Position numbers and translations under genes: made by a program. DNA of 64,000 bases from Aridibaculum aurantiacum (lineage in GTDB: Bacteria; Bacteroidota; Bacteroidia; Chitinophagales; Chitinophagaceae), in the NCBI RefSeq assembly GCF_017355875.1, contig NZ_JAFEWC010000001.1, forward strand, positions 2,480,001 to 2,544,000. Direction: 5' to 3'. This document shows, in pieces, positions 1 through 8,230 of the stretch. The notes beneath the pieces are model-generated. The model ran no database searches. It was not told where the DNA came from and saw only the letters and a program-made list of their open reading frames with translations. The first letter of the stretch is position 1. Each line of letters starts with the position of its first letter.

Positions 1-624
1 CAGGTTTAGCTTTATGGATATCTTAGTCTCGTGTGTATAACGTTCATGTTCCACTACGCGTAGCCCCTGCTTCAGGAATTCATAGATAGCCTTCCATTCA
101 GTTGTTTCCATGGCTACCACTTCACGCAGCGCTTCCACCGCATCAGCTATTTCACCACCACCTAAAGAAGGATCGTTGTTCAGCCAGATGGCTTTGCATG
201 CCAGGTTCTTTGCCAGTTGTACATCTGTGATCCTGTCACCAATTACATACGAATTCTCAAGATCATATTTCTCCTTATCAAGGTAATCCTTCAGCATACC
301 GATAGAAGGCTTCCGGGTATCCAATCCTTCATGTGGAAATGAACGATCTATATGAACTGCAGAAAAATGAATGCCTTCATTCTCCAGTGCCTTCATAATA
401 AAATCATGTACTGGGGTAAAAGTAGATTCAGGAAATGCATCTGTACCTAGTCCATCCTGATTAGACACCATTACCAGTTCATAATCCAATTCAGCGGCTA
501 TCTTAGTCAGGTAGGTAAACATGTAAGGATAGAACTCCAGCTTGCTGAAATCATCTATCTGGTAAGTGGGAGGCGCTTCATTGATAATGGTCCCATCCCG
601 GTCTATAAATAATACTCTTTTCAT
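1..624 (-). CDS. hisB: Bifunctional histidinol-phosphatase / imidazoleglycerol-phosphate dehydratase (N-terminal part)
   Basis: This reading frame starts at the ATG at 624 and runs off the left edge, so only 208 N-terminal codons are visible. The product begins MKRVLFIDRDGTI, the HAD-phosphatase motif I with the nucleophilic Asp of DxDxT, followed by VMVSNQDGLGT and YVIGDRITDVQLA, the later HAD motifs. Around residue 190 the chain enters VVEHERYTHETKISIKLNL, which resembles the beginning of the imidazoleglycerol-phosphate dehydratase domain. A HAD domain fused to that sequence is the layout of bifunctional HisB, which catalyses two steps of histidine synthesis (dehydration of IGP and dephosphorylation of histidinol phosphate). 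The dehydratase active site lies outside the window. Neighbouring his genes, if any, would be to the left. Confidence 0.88.
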   Translation of the reverse strand, partial: MKRVLFIDRDGTIINEAPPTYQIDDFSKLEFYPYMFTYLTKIAAELDYELVMVSNQDGLGTDAFPESTFTPVHDFIMKALENEGIHFSAVHIDRSFPHEGLDTRKPSIGMLKDYLDKEKYDLENSYVIGDRITDVQLAKNLACKAIWLNNDPSLGGGEIADAVEALREVVAMETTEWKAIYEFLKQGLRVVEHERYTHETKISIKLNL

Positions 625-677
625 TTTGTTGATGTTTGTTGATGGCAGGTAGTGATGCCTGTGGTTTTCTAAGCAGT

Positions 678-1379
678 TTATGATTCAGCTTTTATGGCTG
701 GTTCTTCGTGTAGCATCCAGTCAATGGGCTCAACACCTTGCTTTACCAAAAGTTGATTTGCACGGCTAAAATGTTTGCATCCAAAGAAGCCTTTATCTGC
801 ACTAAAAGGTGAAGGATGCGCTGCTTTTAAAACATGATGTTTGGTTTCATCTATCAGCACCTGCTTTTCCTGTGCATACCTGCCCCATAGCATAAATACA
901 ATACCTGATCGACTATCAGAAAGTTTTTGAATAACAGTATTGGTGAATTCGGTCCATCCCAATGTAGCATGACTGGCAGGTTCTCCGGCCCTTACAGTTA
1001 ATACAGCATTTAGTAATAGAACGCCTTGCTGAGCCCAACTGGTAAGGTCACCTGATGTAGGAATAGGCATCCCAACATCTGCCTTTAGCTCTTTAAAAAT
1101 ATTCACAAGGCTTGGTGGTGGCTTTACTCCTTTAGGTACTGAAAAGCTCAGTCCGTGTGCCTGTCCAGGCCCGTGATATGGGTCCTGCCCAAGTATTACC
1201 ACTTTCACTTTATGAAAAGGTGTTGTATTGAAGGCATTGAAGATTAACTGGCCTGGAGGATAGATCACTTTCTTCTGCGCACGTTCTACTTTAAGAAAAG
1301 TAACCACTTGTTGAAAGTAGCTCTTAGCAAATTCCTGTTCCAATATTTGCTTCCAACTATCTTCAATTTGCACATCCAT
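678..1379 (-). CDS. ung: Uracil-DNA glycosylase, family 1
   Basis: The product excises uracil from DNA and so starts base-excision repair. At 233 residues it has the normal length for family 1. The water-activating loop GQDPYHG is at residues 64-70 (Asp66 is the expected catalytic base), followed by GQAHGLSFSV. The uracil-recognition strand LLLNAVLTV is at 121-129 and the DNA-intercalation loop HPSPFS at 188-193. All family 1 signatures are intact. The gene is transcribed leftward, divergent from tRNA-Arg; a possible minus-strand -7 element (TAGTTTGC) lies close to the start. It does not overlap hisB and may be a single-gene unit. Confidence 0.97.
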   Translation of the reverse strand: MDVQIEDSWKQILEQEFAKSYFQQVVTFLKVERAQKKVIYPPGQLIFNAFNTTPFHKVKVVILGQDPYHGPGQAHGLSFSVPKGVKPPPSLVNIFKELKADVGMPIPTSGDLTSWAQQGVLLLNAVLTVRAGEPASHATLGWTEFTNTVIQKLSDSRSGIVFMLWGRYAQEKQVLIDETKHHVLKAAHPSPFSADKGFFGCKHFSRANQLLVKQGVEPIDWMLHEEPAIKAES

Positions 1380-1388
1380 ATATTTCGT

Positions 1389-1419
1389 TTGGTTGCAAAC
1401 TAATTAAAAATTACTTTTG
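1389..1419 (+). promoter_or_regulatory. Bacteroidetes-type promoter for tRNA-Arg(UCU)
   Basis: TTG at 1389-1391 is followed after 20 bases by TACTTTTG at 1412-1419, matching the -33/-7 consensus TTG-N19ish-TAnnTTTG known for the Bacteroidota primary sigma factor. Predicted transcription would start near 1426, about 40 bases before the mature tRNA. The same -7 octamer occurs before ndk and upstream of the MlaD-like gene. Confidence 0.6.
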
Positions 1420-1464
1420 CTGCCGTTCAAAAAACGAGTGGTCGTTTCAAAGAACGGACAACAT

Positions 1465-1538
1465 GGTCCGGTAGCTCAGCTGGATAGAGCAACTGCCTTC
1501 TAAGCAGTAGGTCTCAGGTTCGAATCCTGACCGGATCA
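1465..1538 (+). tRNA. tRNA-Arg (anticodon UCU)
   Basis: A full cloverleaf can be drawn. The acceptor GGTCCGG at 1465-1471 pairs with CCGGATC at 1531-1537, with one G-U pair. The D arm is TAGCTCAGCTGGATAGAGC and the anticodon stem ACTGC/GCAGT encloses loop CTTCTAA. The T arm is TCAGG-TTCGAAT-CCTGA, with discriminator A at 1538. The anticodon TCT reads AGA/AGG arginine codons. CCA is not encoded, as is usual in this phylum. Confidence 0.97.
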
Positions 1539-1540
1539 CA

Positions 1541-1572
1541 AAGCGAAGTCTAAAACCGGCTTCGCTTTTTTT
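1541..1572 (+). terminator. Rho-independent terminator after tRNA-Arg
   Basis: AAGCGAAG (1541-1548) pairs with CTTCGCTT (1560-1567) around an 11-base loop and runs into a T tract. It ends the tRNA transcript just before plsC. Confidence 0.85.
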
Positions 1573-1592
1573 ATTCTGGTAGAAACTATTAC

Positions 1593-2333
1593 ATGAGCAC
1601 GATAAAAAACATCTTTGGCCGCATTTGGGCTTTGTGGGGAATCATTGTCTTTACGGCAACACTCCTTATTGTTATCATCCCTATCCTGCTCACGTTTCTT
1701 ATTGCCGAACCAAAAGGCACCGCAATTTTTCGGATCATTTCAAAAGCATGGATGAATGTCTTTCTAACTCTTATTGGCTGCAGGATTATCATAAAAGGAA
1801 AAGACAACTTTAAAAAAGGTGAAACATACGTAGTGGTAAGTAACCATAATTCGCTTATGGATGTACCACTTACCACACCGTACATACCTGGGGCAAACAG
1901 AACCATTGCTAAGAAATCGATGGCGAAGGTTCCTTTGTTTGGTTGGGTATATACACGCGGCAGTGTGCTTGTAGACAGGAATAGCGATGAAAGCAGGAGA
2001 AAAAGCTTTGACTTAATGAAGCAGACGCTGGCACAAGGGCTGCACATGGTTATCTATCCTGAAGGAACGCGCAACAGAACTAAAGACCCGCTAAAACAAT
2101 TTTATGATGGTGCATTCAAACTAGCTACCGATACAGGTAAAGAGATAATCCCTACACTCATTTTTAATACACGTAAAGTTTTACCTCCTAATAAAACATT
2201 TTACCTGGAGCCGCATACAATGGAAATGCATTTTCTTTCGCCTATACCTACAAAAGGAAGAACATCTAAAGAGGTAAAGGAGCAGGTATTTCGCATTATG
2301 TGGGAATACTTCAAACTGCATGAAAGCAGGTAA
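1593..2333 (+). CDS. plsC: 1-acyl-sn-glycerol-3-phosphate acyltransferase
   Basis: The enzyme acylates lysophosphatidate to phosphatidate in the inner membrane, the second acylation of phospholipid synthesis. A hydrophobic segment at about residues 12-37 anchors the protein. The acyltransferase block I NHNSLMD (84-90, with the H-x4-D catalytic pair) and the glycerol-phosphate-binding block YPEGTRNRT (155-163) are both present. The length of 246 residues is normal for PlsC. The gene follows the tRNA terminator and converges on lptD with only two bases between the stop codons. An acyltransferase acting on another lysolipid cannot be excluded, because the family is broad. Confidence 0.9.
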   Translation: MSTIKNIFGRIWALWGIIVFTATLLIVIIPILLTFLIAEPKGTAIFRIISKAWMNVFLTLIGCRIIIKGKDNFKKGETYVVVSNHNSLMDVPLTTPYIPGANRTIAKKSMAKVPLFGWVYTRGSVLVDRNSDESRRKSFDLMKQTLAQGLHMVIYPEGTRNRTKDPLKQFYDGAFKLATDTGKEIIPTLIFNTRKVLPPNKTFYLEPHTMEMHFLSPIPTKGRTSKEVKEQVFRIMWEYFKLHESR

Positions 2334-2335
2334 GC

Positions 2336-5101
2336 TTACTGCCCGTAAAAGAACCTGGAACGATTGATCCGTAGGTCGCGTAAGATGCCGGACTTAGGAC
2401 TGATGGTAATATTGAATGACCGGAACAATCCAATTGGTGTAAGATTAATAGCCATTTGCCAACAGTGCATTTCGCGGCTGATGAACATTGTCAGCGTTTG
2501 AATTTGCTTTGTCTTAAAATCATAGTAAGTGCTTCCTCCCATTTTCCAGCGCGGTGTAAGACTAAAATCTCCATTCACACTTACGTTAGAAAATACATCC
2601 GTTCTTTGACCACCTGCATACGGGTTGAACGTATTGGAGAAACTCAATGAATACGACAGGTTAACTGACCATGGAATGTTGAAATCAGTGAATTCAGCAG
2701 GATTGCTCCGTACATAATCCAACTGTCGCTGCTGCTCTTCTGGTGTCATGTATTCATCGCGGGGCGCCTGGTTATCACCACCCTTTCCATCTTTCGTTTT
2801 ACTCTGAAAAGAAGTGGATATAGCTACTTGTCCATTGGTAATTCGGCCAAGGCTAAAGCGGTCTGCATTCCAAGTCAGCTGGTTGCGTCGGATGCCTCTT
2901 TCATCCAGTGAATAAGGATCTAAAACTGCATTGGCCGTGATATTGATCTTTTCAAATAAAGTACTACGTAAGTAAAGATTAAAAGGTGCTAAACGCATAC
3001 TATCAGCGAGGAAATTGTACGCACTATTGAAACCAAATCCATCAATCAGGCGAACTTTTTTTACCGCTCCTGCCGATGTATCCTTACGGTTACGCACTTT
3101 CATCTCGAGTAAATTATCAACACCGAAGGACATACCAGCAAACCGCCTGTCGCCGATCATTTGAGCTCCTGTTGTGGTTGAGAAAGGTAATCGGACTCTT
3201 CCTGTACTATCGGCCTGTATCATTTCAAAGTTGCCCCTGTTCAGGTCTGGCCTGTAGTTCAGGCTGAAGTTGGGCCTTACCTCGTGCCTTATAGCCTGCA
3301 CATCTGATTTAGGATTGAAGTTGTACGTACCAAATATTCGCGTATTAGCCGACAATGAGAATTGTGTTTCTCTTTCGGTGTAAAAGCCGCGGGTGGAACG
3401 GAGGCGTACTACTTTCAATGAATCATCATAATAAGCGCGTTGTGCCTGGCCAAACCATCTTTCGCTGTACGATACCCCCGGCGCCAACTGAATAGGGCCT
3501 AACTGTGGCAATGATAGCGTAATTGGAATGTTATGATTGGCGGTCCACAAAGAAGTATCAAGCAGCCTGCGCAGGTTGAATGCAGAGTCATAAAAACTTA
3601 CCTGGTTCTGTACATTACCATTATAAGCAATACCCAATTTCTCATACCACTTAGGTGTACCTACTTGCTCAGCCTTTTGGAATGGATAGATGGTAACCAT
3701 GCTGAAAGTAGCATTAGGTAAAGACAAGTTGATCAGCCTGCTCACACTGTTCTGGCTATGGTTTGCATTCAGCGACAGGTTGTACTTTCCTCTCCAGTCT
3801 TTGGTATACGAGATAGTTGAGTTCAACTGGTTTTGGAAATTCTGCAAGGTGTTATTTGGAACAAACCGGTTGAAGCGGGTGCTACCTGCATTCACACTTG
3901 CAGAGAAATTTGTTCCCGGTCTTGCTTTAGCATCCCTGGCATGGTTCCAGTTAATCATAAAGCTCTTTGTCCTGGTAAATTCGTCCTTAACGTTTCCTGT
4001 CCTGTTCAGGATCTTGGTGTTTTGTATAGCTAAATTTAACCCGCCTCTATACCTGTAACGCCGCATGTAGTTAGGCGAAATATTCAGGTTCCATCCACCA
4101 TAACTGTACAAGTTACCGCGCACCATTACATCCACGTAATCATTCAGAGCTTTATAATATCCAAGCCCTTCTAAGCCTAAACCAAAATCTTCGTTGGCAG
4201 CAAACTGCGGAGGAAGCAAACCTGATTGACGGCCACGGTTAAGAGGAAATATTCCAAACGGCAGGTAAATAGGTACAGGCACGCCTTCAAATTCCGGCGA
4301 AGCAGGCCCTGACACTGCCATCTTCTGGTTTATGATCTTTAGCCTTTTACTCCTGAAAGCAAAGTGCGGCGTATCAAGGTTACAGGTTGTAAATCTTCCA
4401 CGCCATGCGAAGAGCGTATTGTCATTTACCTTCTTTACAGTGTTGGCATAAATGAACATCTCGCCTTCCTGTATATAGGAGCTTTTCGTCAAACCTTTTT
4501 GCGAACGCAGGTTGTAAAAAATAGAGTCGCTATAGCTGGTTGTTTCACCTTGAATAAGTTTAGGCTTATCCATTGGATTACCACTTGTATCAGCAACACC
4601 ATAAGCCAACACCATTTGCTTTTCCTGGTCCAAGCGAACAACTGCTGCATTGATCTCCACATCCGTATACTTGGCTGAAGACTTACCATAAAGAATGAAT
4701 TGCTTGGTATCGATAAACAACACGCCACTATCTTCTGCGGCATAGGTTATAGGTGCATCAATAGAATCCTGCGAGACCCTTACATTCAAAGTATCTATAG
4801 TTTGAACCGGGGTATCTAAGGTATTGATGAGAGGCGTATCGGTAATGGGTGGTGTGTCAATTCTTGATTCAGCTATCACATTTCTTAATGTGTTTGCCGG
4901 GATAGCTGATCCATTTTCGGTAGAAAGAGTCTGCGATCTATTGCTGCGAAGTTTTGTTGTATCCTGTTGTTCTTCTATGCTTTGAAAAGAAAAAATATAT
5001 AAGGGATACTTGGCATTCAACTGTGGCGTTATTAGGAAAACAATCACAATTACCAAAATTGATGATATTGATTTTGACCTAACTTTACAACGATTGCCCA
5101 T
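2336..5101 (-). CDS. lptD: LptD-like outer-membrane LPS assembly protein
   Basis: The product is predicted to insert LPS into the outer leaflet of the outer membrane as the LptD barrel of the Lpt bridge. The N-terminus has a positively charged stretch followed by a hydrophobic core ending near LITPQLNA, a signal peptide. An OstA/LptA-like periplasmic domain follows (about residues 110-260, with features such as KSSAKYTDVEINA). Roughly 650 residues of barrel-like alternating sequence then end in FFYGQ. The ATG at 5101 is preferred over one at 5116 because a -7-like TAAATTTG on the minus strand covers 5114-5121 and the shorter form has a better signal peptide. The gene is divergent from the amidase operon that carries an OstA-like gene, and lptE lies 9 kb away. 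The call rests on architecture and context; sequence identity to proteobacterial LptD is low in this phylum. Confidence 0.82.
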   Translation of the reverse strand: MGNRCKVRSKSISSILVIVIVFLITPQLNAKYPLYIFSFQSIEEQQDTTKLRSNRSQTLSTENGSAIPANTLRNVIAESRIDTPPITDTPLINTLDTPVQTIDTLNVRVSQDSIDAPITYAAEDSGVLFIDTKQFILYGKSSAKYTDVEINAAVVRLDQEKQMVLAYGVADTSGNPMDKPKLIQGETTSYSDSIFYNLRSQKGLTKSSYIQEGEMFIYANTVKKVNDNTLFAWRGRFTTCNLDTPHFAFRSKRLKIINQKMAVSGPASPEFEGVPVPIYLPFGIFPLNRGRQSGLLPPQFAANEDFGLGLEGLGYYKALNDYVDVMVRGNLYSYGGWNLNISPNYMRRYRYRGGLNLAIQNTKILNRTGNVKDEFTRTKSFMINWNHARDAKARPGTNFSASVNAGSTRFNRFVPNNTLQNFQNQLNSTISYTKDWRGKYNLSLNANHSQNSVSRLINLSLPNATFSMVTIYPFQKAEQVGTPKWYEKLGIAYNGNVQNQVSFYDSAFNLRRLLDTSLWTANHNIPITLSLPQLGPIQLAPGVSYSERWFGQAQRAYYDDSLKVVRLRSTRGFYTERETQFSLSANTRIFGTYNFNPKSDVQAIRHEVRPNFSLNYRPDLNRGNFEMIQADSTGRVRLPFSTTTGAQMIGDRRFAGMSFGVDNLLEMKVRNRKDTSAGAVKKVRLIDGFGFNSAYNFLADSMRLAPFNLYLRSTLFEKINITANAVLDPYSLDERGIRRNQLTWNADRFSLGRITNGQVAISTSFQSKTKDGKGGDNQAPRDEYMTPEEQQRQLDYVRSNPAEFTDFNIPWSVNLSYSLSFSNTFNPYAGGQRTDVFSNVSVNGDFSLTPRWKMGGSTYYDFKTKQIQTLTMFISREMHCWQMAINLTPIGLFRSFNITISPKSGILRDLRINRSRFFYGQ

Positions 5102-5187
5102 AAGTAGAAGAGGCAAATTTAATGGGAATTGCTTGATGCAGTTGTGAAGTTTAACGTTTTGAAAATCTAACCCCTAAAGAATTCAAT

Positions 5188-6156
5188 ATGCTAAGATGTA
5201 GTGTTGCTGTATTTCTTTTACTTACAGTCCTTTCTTTCTTCTCCTTTACCGACCCCCAACCAAAGAAACCAAGTGCACTTCGTACCATTATTATTGATCC
5301 GGGTCATGGTTTGCCAGACCCTGGTGCGCAGGGAGCTTATAGCAGCGAATCACAGATTACACTTGCACTTGGTCTGAAACTTAGAGACAGGCTTTTGGAA
5401 GTTTTACCTGAAACAAATATTCTAATCACGCGTACCGATGAAGGTCTTCCTGCCGGGCTTACAGACAGGAACAAAGCCAACCGTTATCGTGCTGATTATG
5501 CTAACGATAATAAAGGGGATTTGTTCATTGCCATTCATGTTAACTCTGCAGCGCCACGCTACGAAAGAAGATTGGAAGGTTATAAGGAAGAAACTTATTA
5601 TGTAACCACAGGTAAAGGCAAGAGCAAGAAAAAAGTAGAGAAGACACGTAAGGTGCCTATTTACAAGTCGTATAAATTATCATGTAATGTTCGCGGTACT
5701 GAAACTTATATCTGGGCAGTAAATAAGCAAGATCAAAAGCAACAGGCAATTAACCGTAAAGACGATCACGAACAATATTTCGAAGCACAGGATAGCGCCT
5801 TCAGTTATTTCGATTCACCTGAAGCAAAGATTTTTGCATCGCTTCGTACAAAAAAATATTTTGACCAAAGCCGCAATGCAGCAGCCCTGGTGGAAGAAGA
5901 ATTCAAAAAACTGGGTCGTAATAGCTTTGGCGTAAAACAAAGAAACCACGAAGGCATTTGGGTTTTACAAGCTACCAATATGCCTAGTATCTTAGTTGAA
6001 ACCGGCTTCATTTGCACACCCGATGAAGAGGATTACCTCAACAGTGAAAAAGGGCAGAATGAACTGACCTATGCAATGATGAGAGCCGTTTTAAGATATA
6101 AAGAAGCATTAGACTCAGCTCCGGAAGCCAGCAAGAGCGTTACCAGGACAAAGTAA
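5188..6156 (+). CDS. N-acetylmuramoyl-L-alanine amidase (Amidase_3), exported
   Basis: This zinc amidase cleaves the amide bond between MurNAc and the stem peptide of peptidoglycan. A signal peptide covers about residues 1-20. The zinc ligands of the AmiC fold are visible: His40 in IIIDPGHG, Glu54 in SSESQI and His117 in IAIHVNS; the catalytic Glu271 is in PSILVETGF. About 150 residues separate His117 from Glu271, with a Lys-rich stretch (GKGKSKKKVEKTRKVP), longer than in proteobacterial AmiA. It is the first gene of a plus-strand set with a second amidase, an MCE protein and an OstA-like protein. Confidence 0.93.
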   Translation: MLRCSVAVFLLLTVLSFFSFTDPQPKKPSALRTIIIDPGHGLPDPGAQGAYSSESQITLALGLKLRDRLLEVLPETNILITRTDEGLPAGLTDRNKANRYRADYANDNKGDLFIAIHVNSAAPRYERRLEGYKEETYYVTTGKGKSKKKVEKTRKVPIYKSYKLSCNVRGTETYIWAVNKQDQKQQAINRKDDHEQYFEAQDSAFSYFDSPEAKIFASLRTKKYFDQSRNAAALVEEEFKKLGRNSFGVKQRNHEGIWVLQATNMPSILVETGFICTPDEEDYLNSEKGQNELTYAMMRAVLRYKEALDSAPEASKSVTRTK

Positions 6157-6188
6157 AGTATTGAAGAATTTAAACAGGAGGATCAGCC

Positions 6189-7097
6189 GTGGTAAGAAGC
6201 ATAATTTTTATAGCCCTATCGTTATCCATATTTCATTCCGCATTAGCTCAAAAAGGTCAACTTAAGAAAATCATTGTAGACGCTGGTCATGGCGGCTCCG
6301 ATGTAGGAGCTCGTGGCCGCTATAGCAATGAAAAAGATGTTTCGCTGGCAGTAGCTCTTAAACTAGTGAAAGCACTACAACAGGAAATGCCTGATGTAGA
6401 GGTCATTCCTACACGCACTTCTGATATTTTCCACTCGCCTCCTACTAAGGCAAACATTGCCAATTTCAATAAAGGCGACTTGTTTGTAAGTATACACTGC
6501 AATGCTGCGCCGCCTAGTAAACATTCAGAAATAGTAGGATATAAGACCGAAACCTACTACACAGGTAAGGGTAAAAAAAGAAAAAAGCATACGCGTAAAG
6601 TACCTCAGTACCGTACGTGGACATCTCCTAATCCTGCCAAAGGAACAGAAACCTATATCTGGGGTGCACATAAAACAGACCAGAAGGAAGCTGCCATGCG
6701 TGAAAACGAATCGCTTTACCTGGATAGTGCAACAGCCAATCACGTAAAAGATTTCGATCCCAACTCGCCGGAAAAAATGATCCTTTACTCGCTGAAGACC
6801 CAGCAGTATTTTGGAAGAAGCGCCAACCTCGCATTGACCATAGAAGAAGAATTTGTAAAAGTTGGTCGCGTTAGCCGCCAGGCTCAACAGCGTGAAAAAG
6901 GTATTTGGGTGCTCCAGGCTGTAGCTATGCCAAGTGTACTGATTGAGCTTGGTTTTATATCTAACCCTGCCGAAGAAGATTACCTGAACAGTGACCGCGG
7001 CCAGAAAGAAATGGTAGATAGTATTGTTCGTGCTTTAAAGAGGTATAAGTACTCACTGGATAATTCCACTGCCGACGTGCAACAAATAAAAAAGTAA
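6189..7097 (+). CDS. N-acetylmuramoyl-L-alanine amidase (Amidase_3), second paralogue
   Basis: A close paralogue of the preceding gene and probably the result of a tandem duplication. Translation starts at GTG 6189, preceded by AGGAGGA (about 6176-6182), one of the few strong ribosome sites here. A signal peptide ends at ALAQ (residue 21). The active site is complete: His34 (DAGHGG), Glu48, His103 (SIHCNA) and Glu253 (SVLIELGF). Its insert also carries a basic loop (GKGKKRKKHTRKVP), as in the first copy, and both share the segment GTETYIW. It probably acts in the periplasm during cell separation or wall turnover. Why two copies are kept cannot be told from sequence. Confidence 0.93.
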   Translation: MVRSIIFIALSLSIFHSALAQKGQLKKIIVDAGHGGSDVGARGRYSNEKDVSLAVALKLVKALQQEMPDVEVIPTRTSDIFHSPPTKANIANFNKGDLFVSIHCNAAPPSKHSEIVGYKTETYYTGKGKKRKKHTRKVPQYRTWTSPNPAKGTETYIWGAHKTDQKEAAMRENESLYLDSATANHVKDFDPNSPEKMILYSLKTQQYFGRSANLALTIEEEFVKVGRVSRQAQQREKGIWVLQAVAMPSVLIELGFISNPAEEDYLNSDRGQKEMVDSIVRALKRYKYSLDNSTADVQQIKK

Positions 7098-7144
7098 ATT
7101 GTTGATTTCAAATGCTTAACACGGGAAGGACGGGGTAAAAACCT

Positions 7145-7152
7145 ACTTTTGC
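7145..7152 (+). promoter_or_regulatory. -7 promoter element upstream of the MlaD-like gene
   Basis: TACTTTTG matches TAnnTTTG and has the same flank (GCCGC) as the ndk promoter. No convincing TTG stands 17-23 bases upstream, so only the -7 part is supported. It would start a transcript inside the 115-bp gap between the second amidase and the MCE gene. Confidence 0.4.
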
Positions 7153-7212
7153 CGCTAGCATGACTTTTGCATTTCCTGCAATACAGTTCACTTTTTTAAA
7201 GTTCCAGATAAA

Positions 7213-8229
7213 ATGAAAATAACGAACGAGACCAAAGTTGGCGCACTTACTGCACTTGCTATCACTCTACTAATTCTTGGTTTTAATTTCTTAAAAGGAA
7301 AAAGCCTGTTTAAAACAGGCAATTTTTTATATGCTAAAGTGGTGCAAACAAAAGGCATCATGGTTTCGAACCCGGTTTTGATTAATGGCTACCAGGTAGG
7401 CGCCATCTACGACCTGAAAGCTAAATCCAAGAACCTCGATACTATTATTGTAGCTATAAAGCTTAATGAAGAGATCAATATTCCTGTAAATTCTATAGCT
7501 TCTATTGTAGATAATCCTTTAGGTTCTGCAAGGATGGAAATCAGTAAAGGCAACAGCAATATCTTCTTAAAGAAAAATGACACCATTCCTACAATGGATG
7601 CACCGGGAATGTTCGCTGAAGTTACACACCAACTTACGCCTGTTGTAGACCAGGTAAAGATGACTTTGAGAACAGTAGATACCGTTCTTCGCGACATTCA
7701 CGATGTGTTCGATCCTTATACCAAGCATAACATGCAAGACCTGGTTGCTAATCTTAATAGGATATCTGCAGGCCTTGTTGTTTCAACTGCTTCTATCCAG
7801 CAGATGCTTAACCAGCAGTCGGGATCTATTGCGAAATCAATGGATAACATCAACAGCTTTACCCGCAACCTGGCTAATAACAACGATCGTATTAATGGTA
7901 CTTTAACCAATCTTCAAACCACTACAGATAACCTATCGCGGGCCGATATTGATGGTACCGTTAACCAACTGAGGCAAACGGTAGAGCGACTAAATGCATC
8001 TATAGAAAAAATAGATAGCAAGGATGGAACCATAGGTAAACTTCTGAACGACACACAGATATACGATAACCTGAACAACACTACCAGGAGTTTGAACATT
8101 CTTATGGACGACATCAGGGTTAATCCAAAAAGATATGTTAGCATTTCAGTCTTTGGTGGCAAGAGCAAAGACCAATACCTAACTTCACCGCTCCAGGTGT
8201 CTCAAGATACTACCGGCACCAGGAGATAG
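7213..8229 (+). CDS. MlaD/MCE-family lipid transport protein
   Basis: The protein has one N-terminal transmembrane helix (about residues 9-25), then a single MCE domain (about 37-115, with VVQTKGIMVSNPVLINGYQV). A long helical, Asn/Gln/Thr-rich tail (about 140-300) is likely to form a coiled coil in the periplasm. This is the layout of MlaD-type substrate-binding subunits, which form hexameric rings and carry phospholipids between the membranes with an MlaE permease and MlaF ATPase. Neither MlaE nor MlaF is in the window. The stop codon is immediately followed by the OstA-like gene (one base between), so the two are almost certainly cotranscribed. Confidence 0.88.
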   Translation: MKITNETKVGALTALAITLLILGFNFLKGKSLFKTGNFLYAKVVQTKGIMVSNPVLINGYQVGAIYDLKAKSKNLDTIIVAIKLNEEINIPVNSIASIVDNPLGSARMEISKGNSNIFLKKNDTIPTMDAPGMFAEVTHQLTPVVDQVKMTLRTVDTVLRDIHDVFDPYTKHNMQDLVANLNRISAGLVVSTASIQQMLNQQSGSIAKSMDNINSFTRNLANNNDRINGTLTNLQTTTDNLSRADIDGTVNQLRQTVERLNASIEKIDSKDGTIGKLLNDTQIYDNLNNTTRSLNILMDDIRVNPKRYVSISVFGGKSKDQYLTSPLQVSQDTTGTRR

Positions 8230-8230
8230 A

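Noticed and set aside
1589-2047. 152-codon minus-strand frame over plsC
   Set aside because: Antisense to the acyltransferase motifs; it would also run into the lptD transcript end.
3690-4058. 122-codon plus-strand frame inside lptD
   Set aside because: Antisense shadow of the barrel-encoding region; no motif and no plausible promoter.
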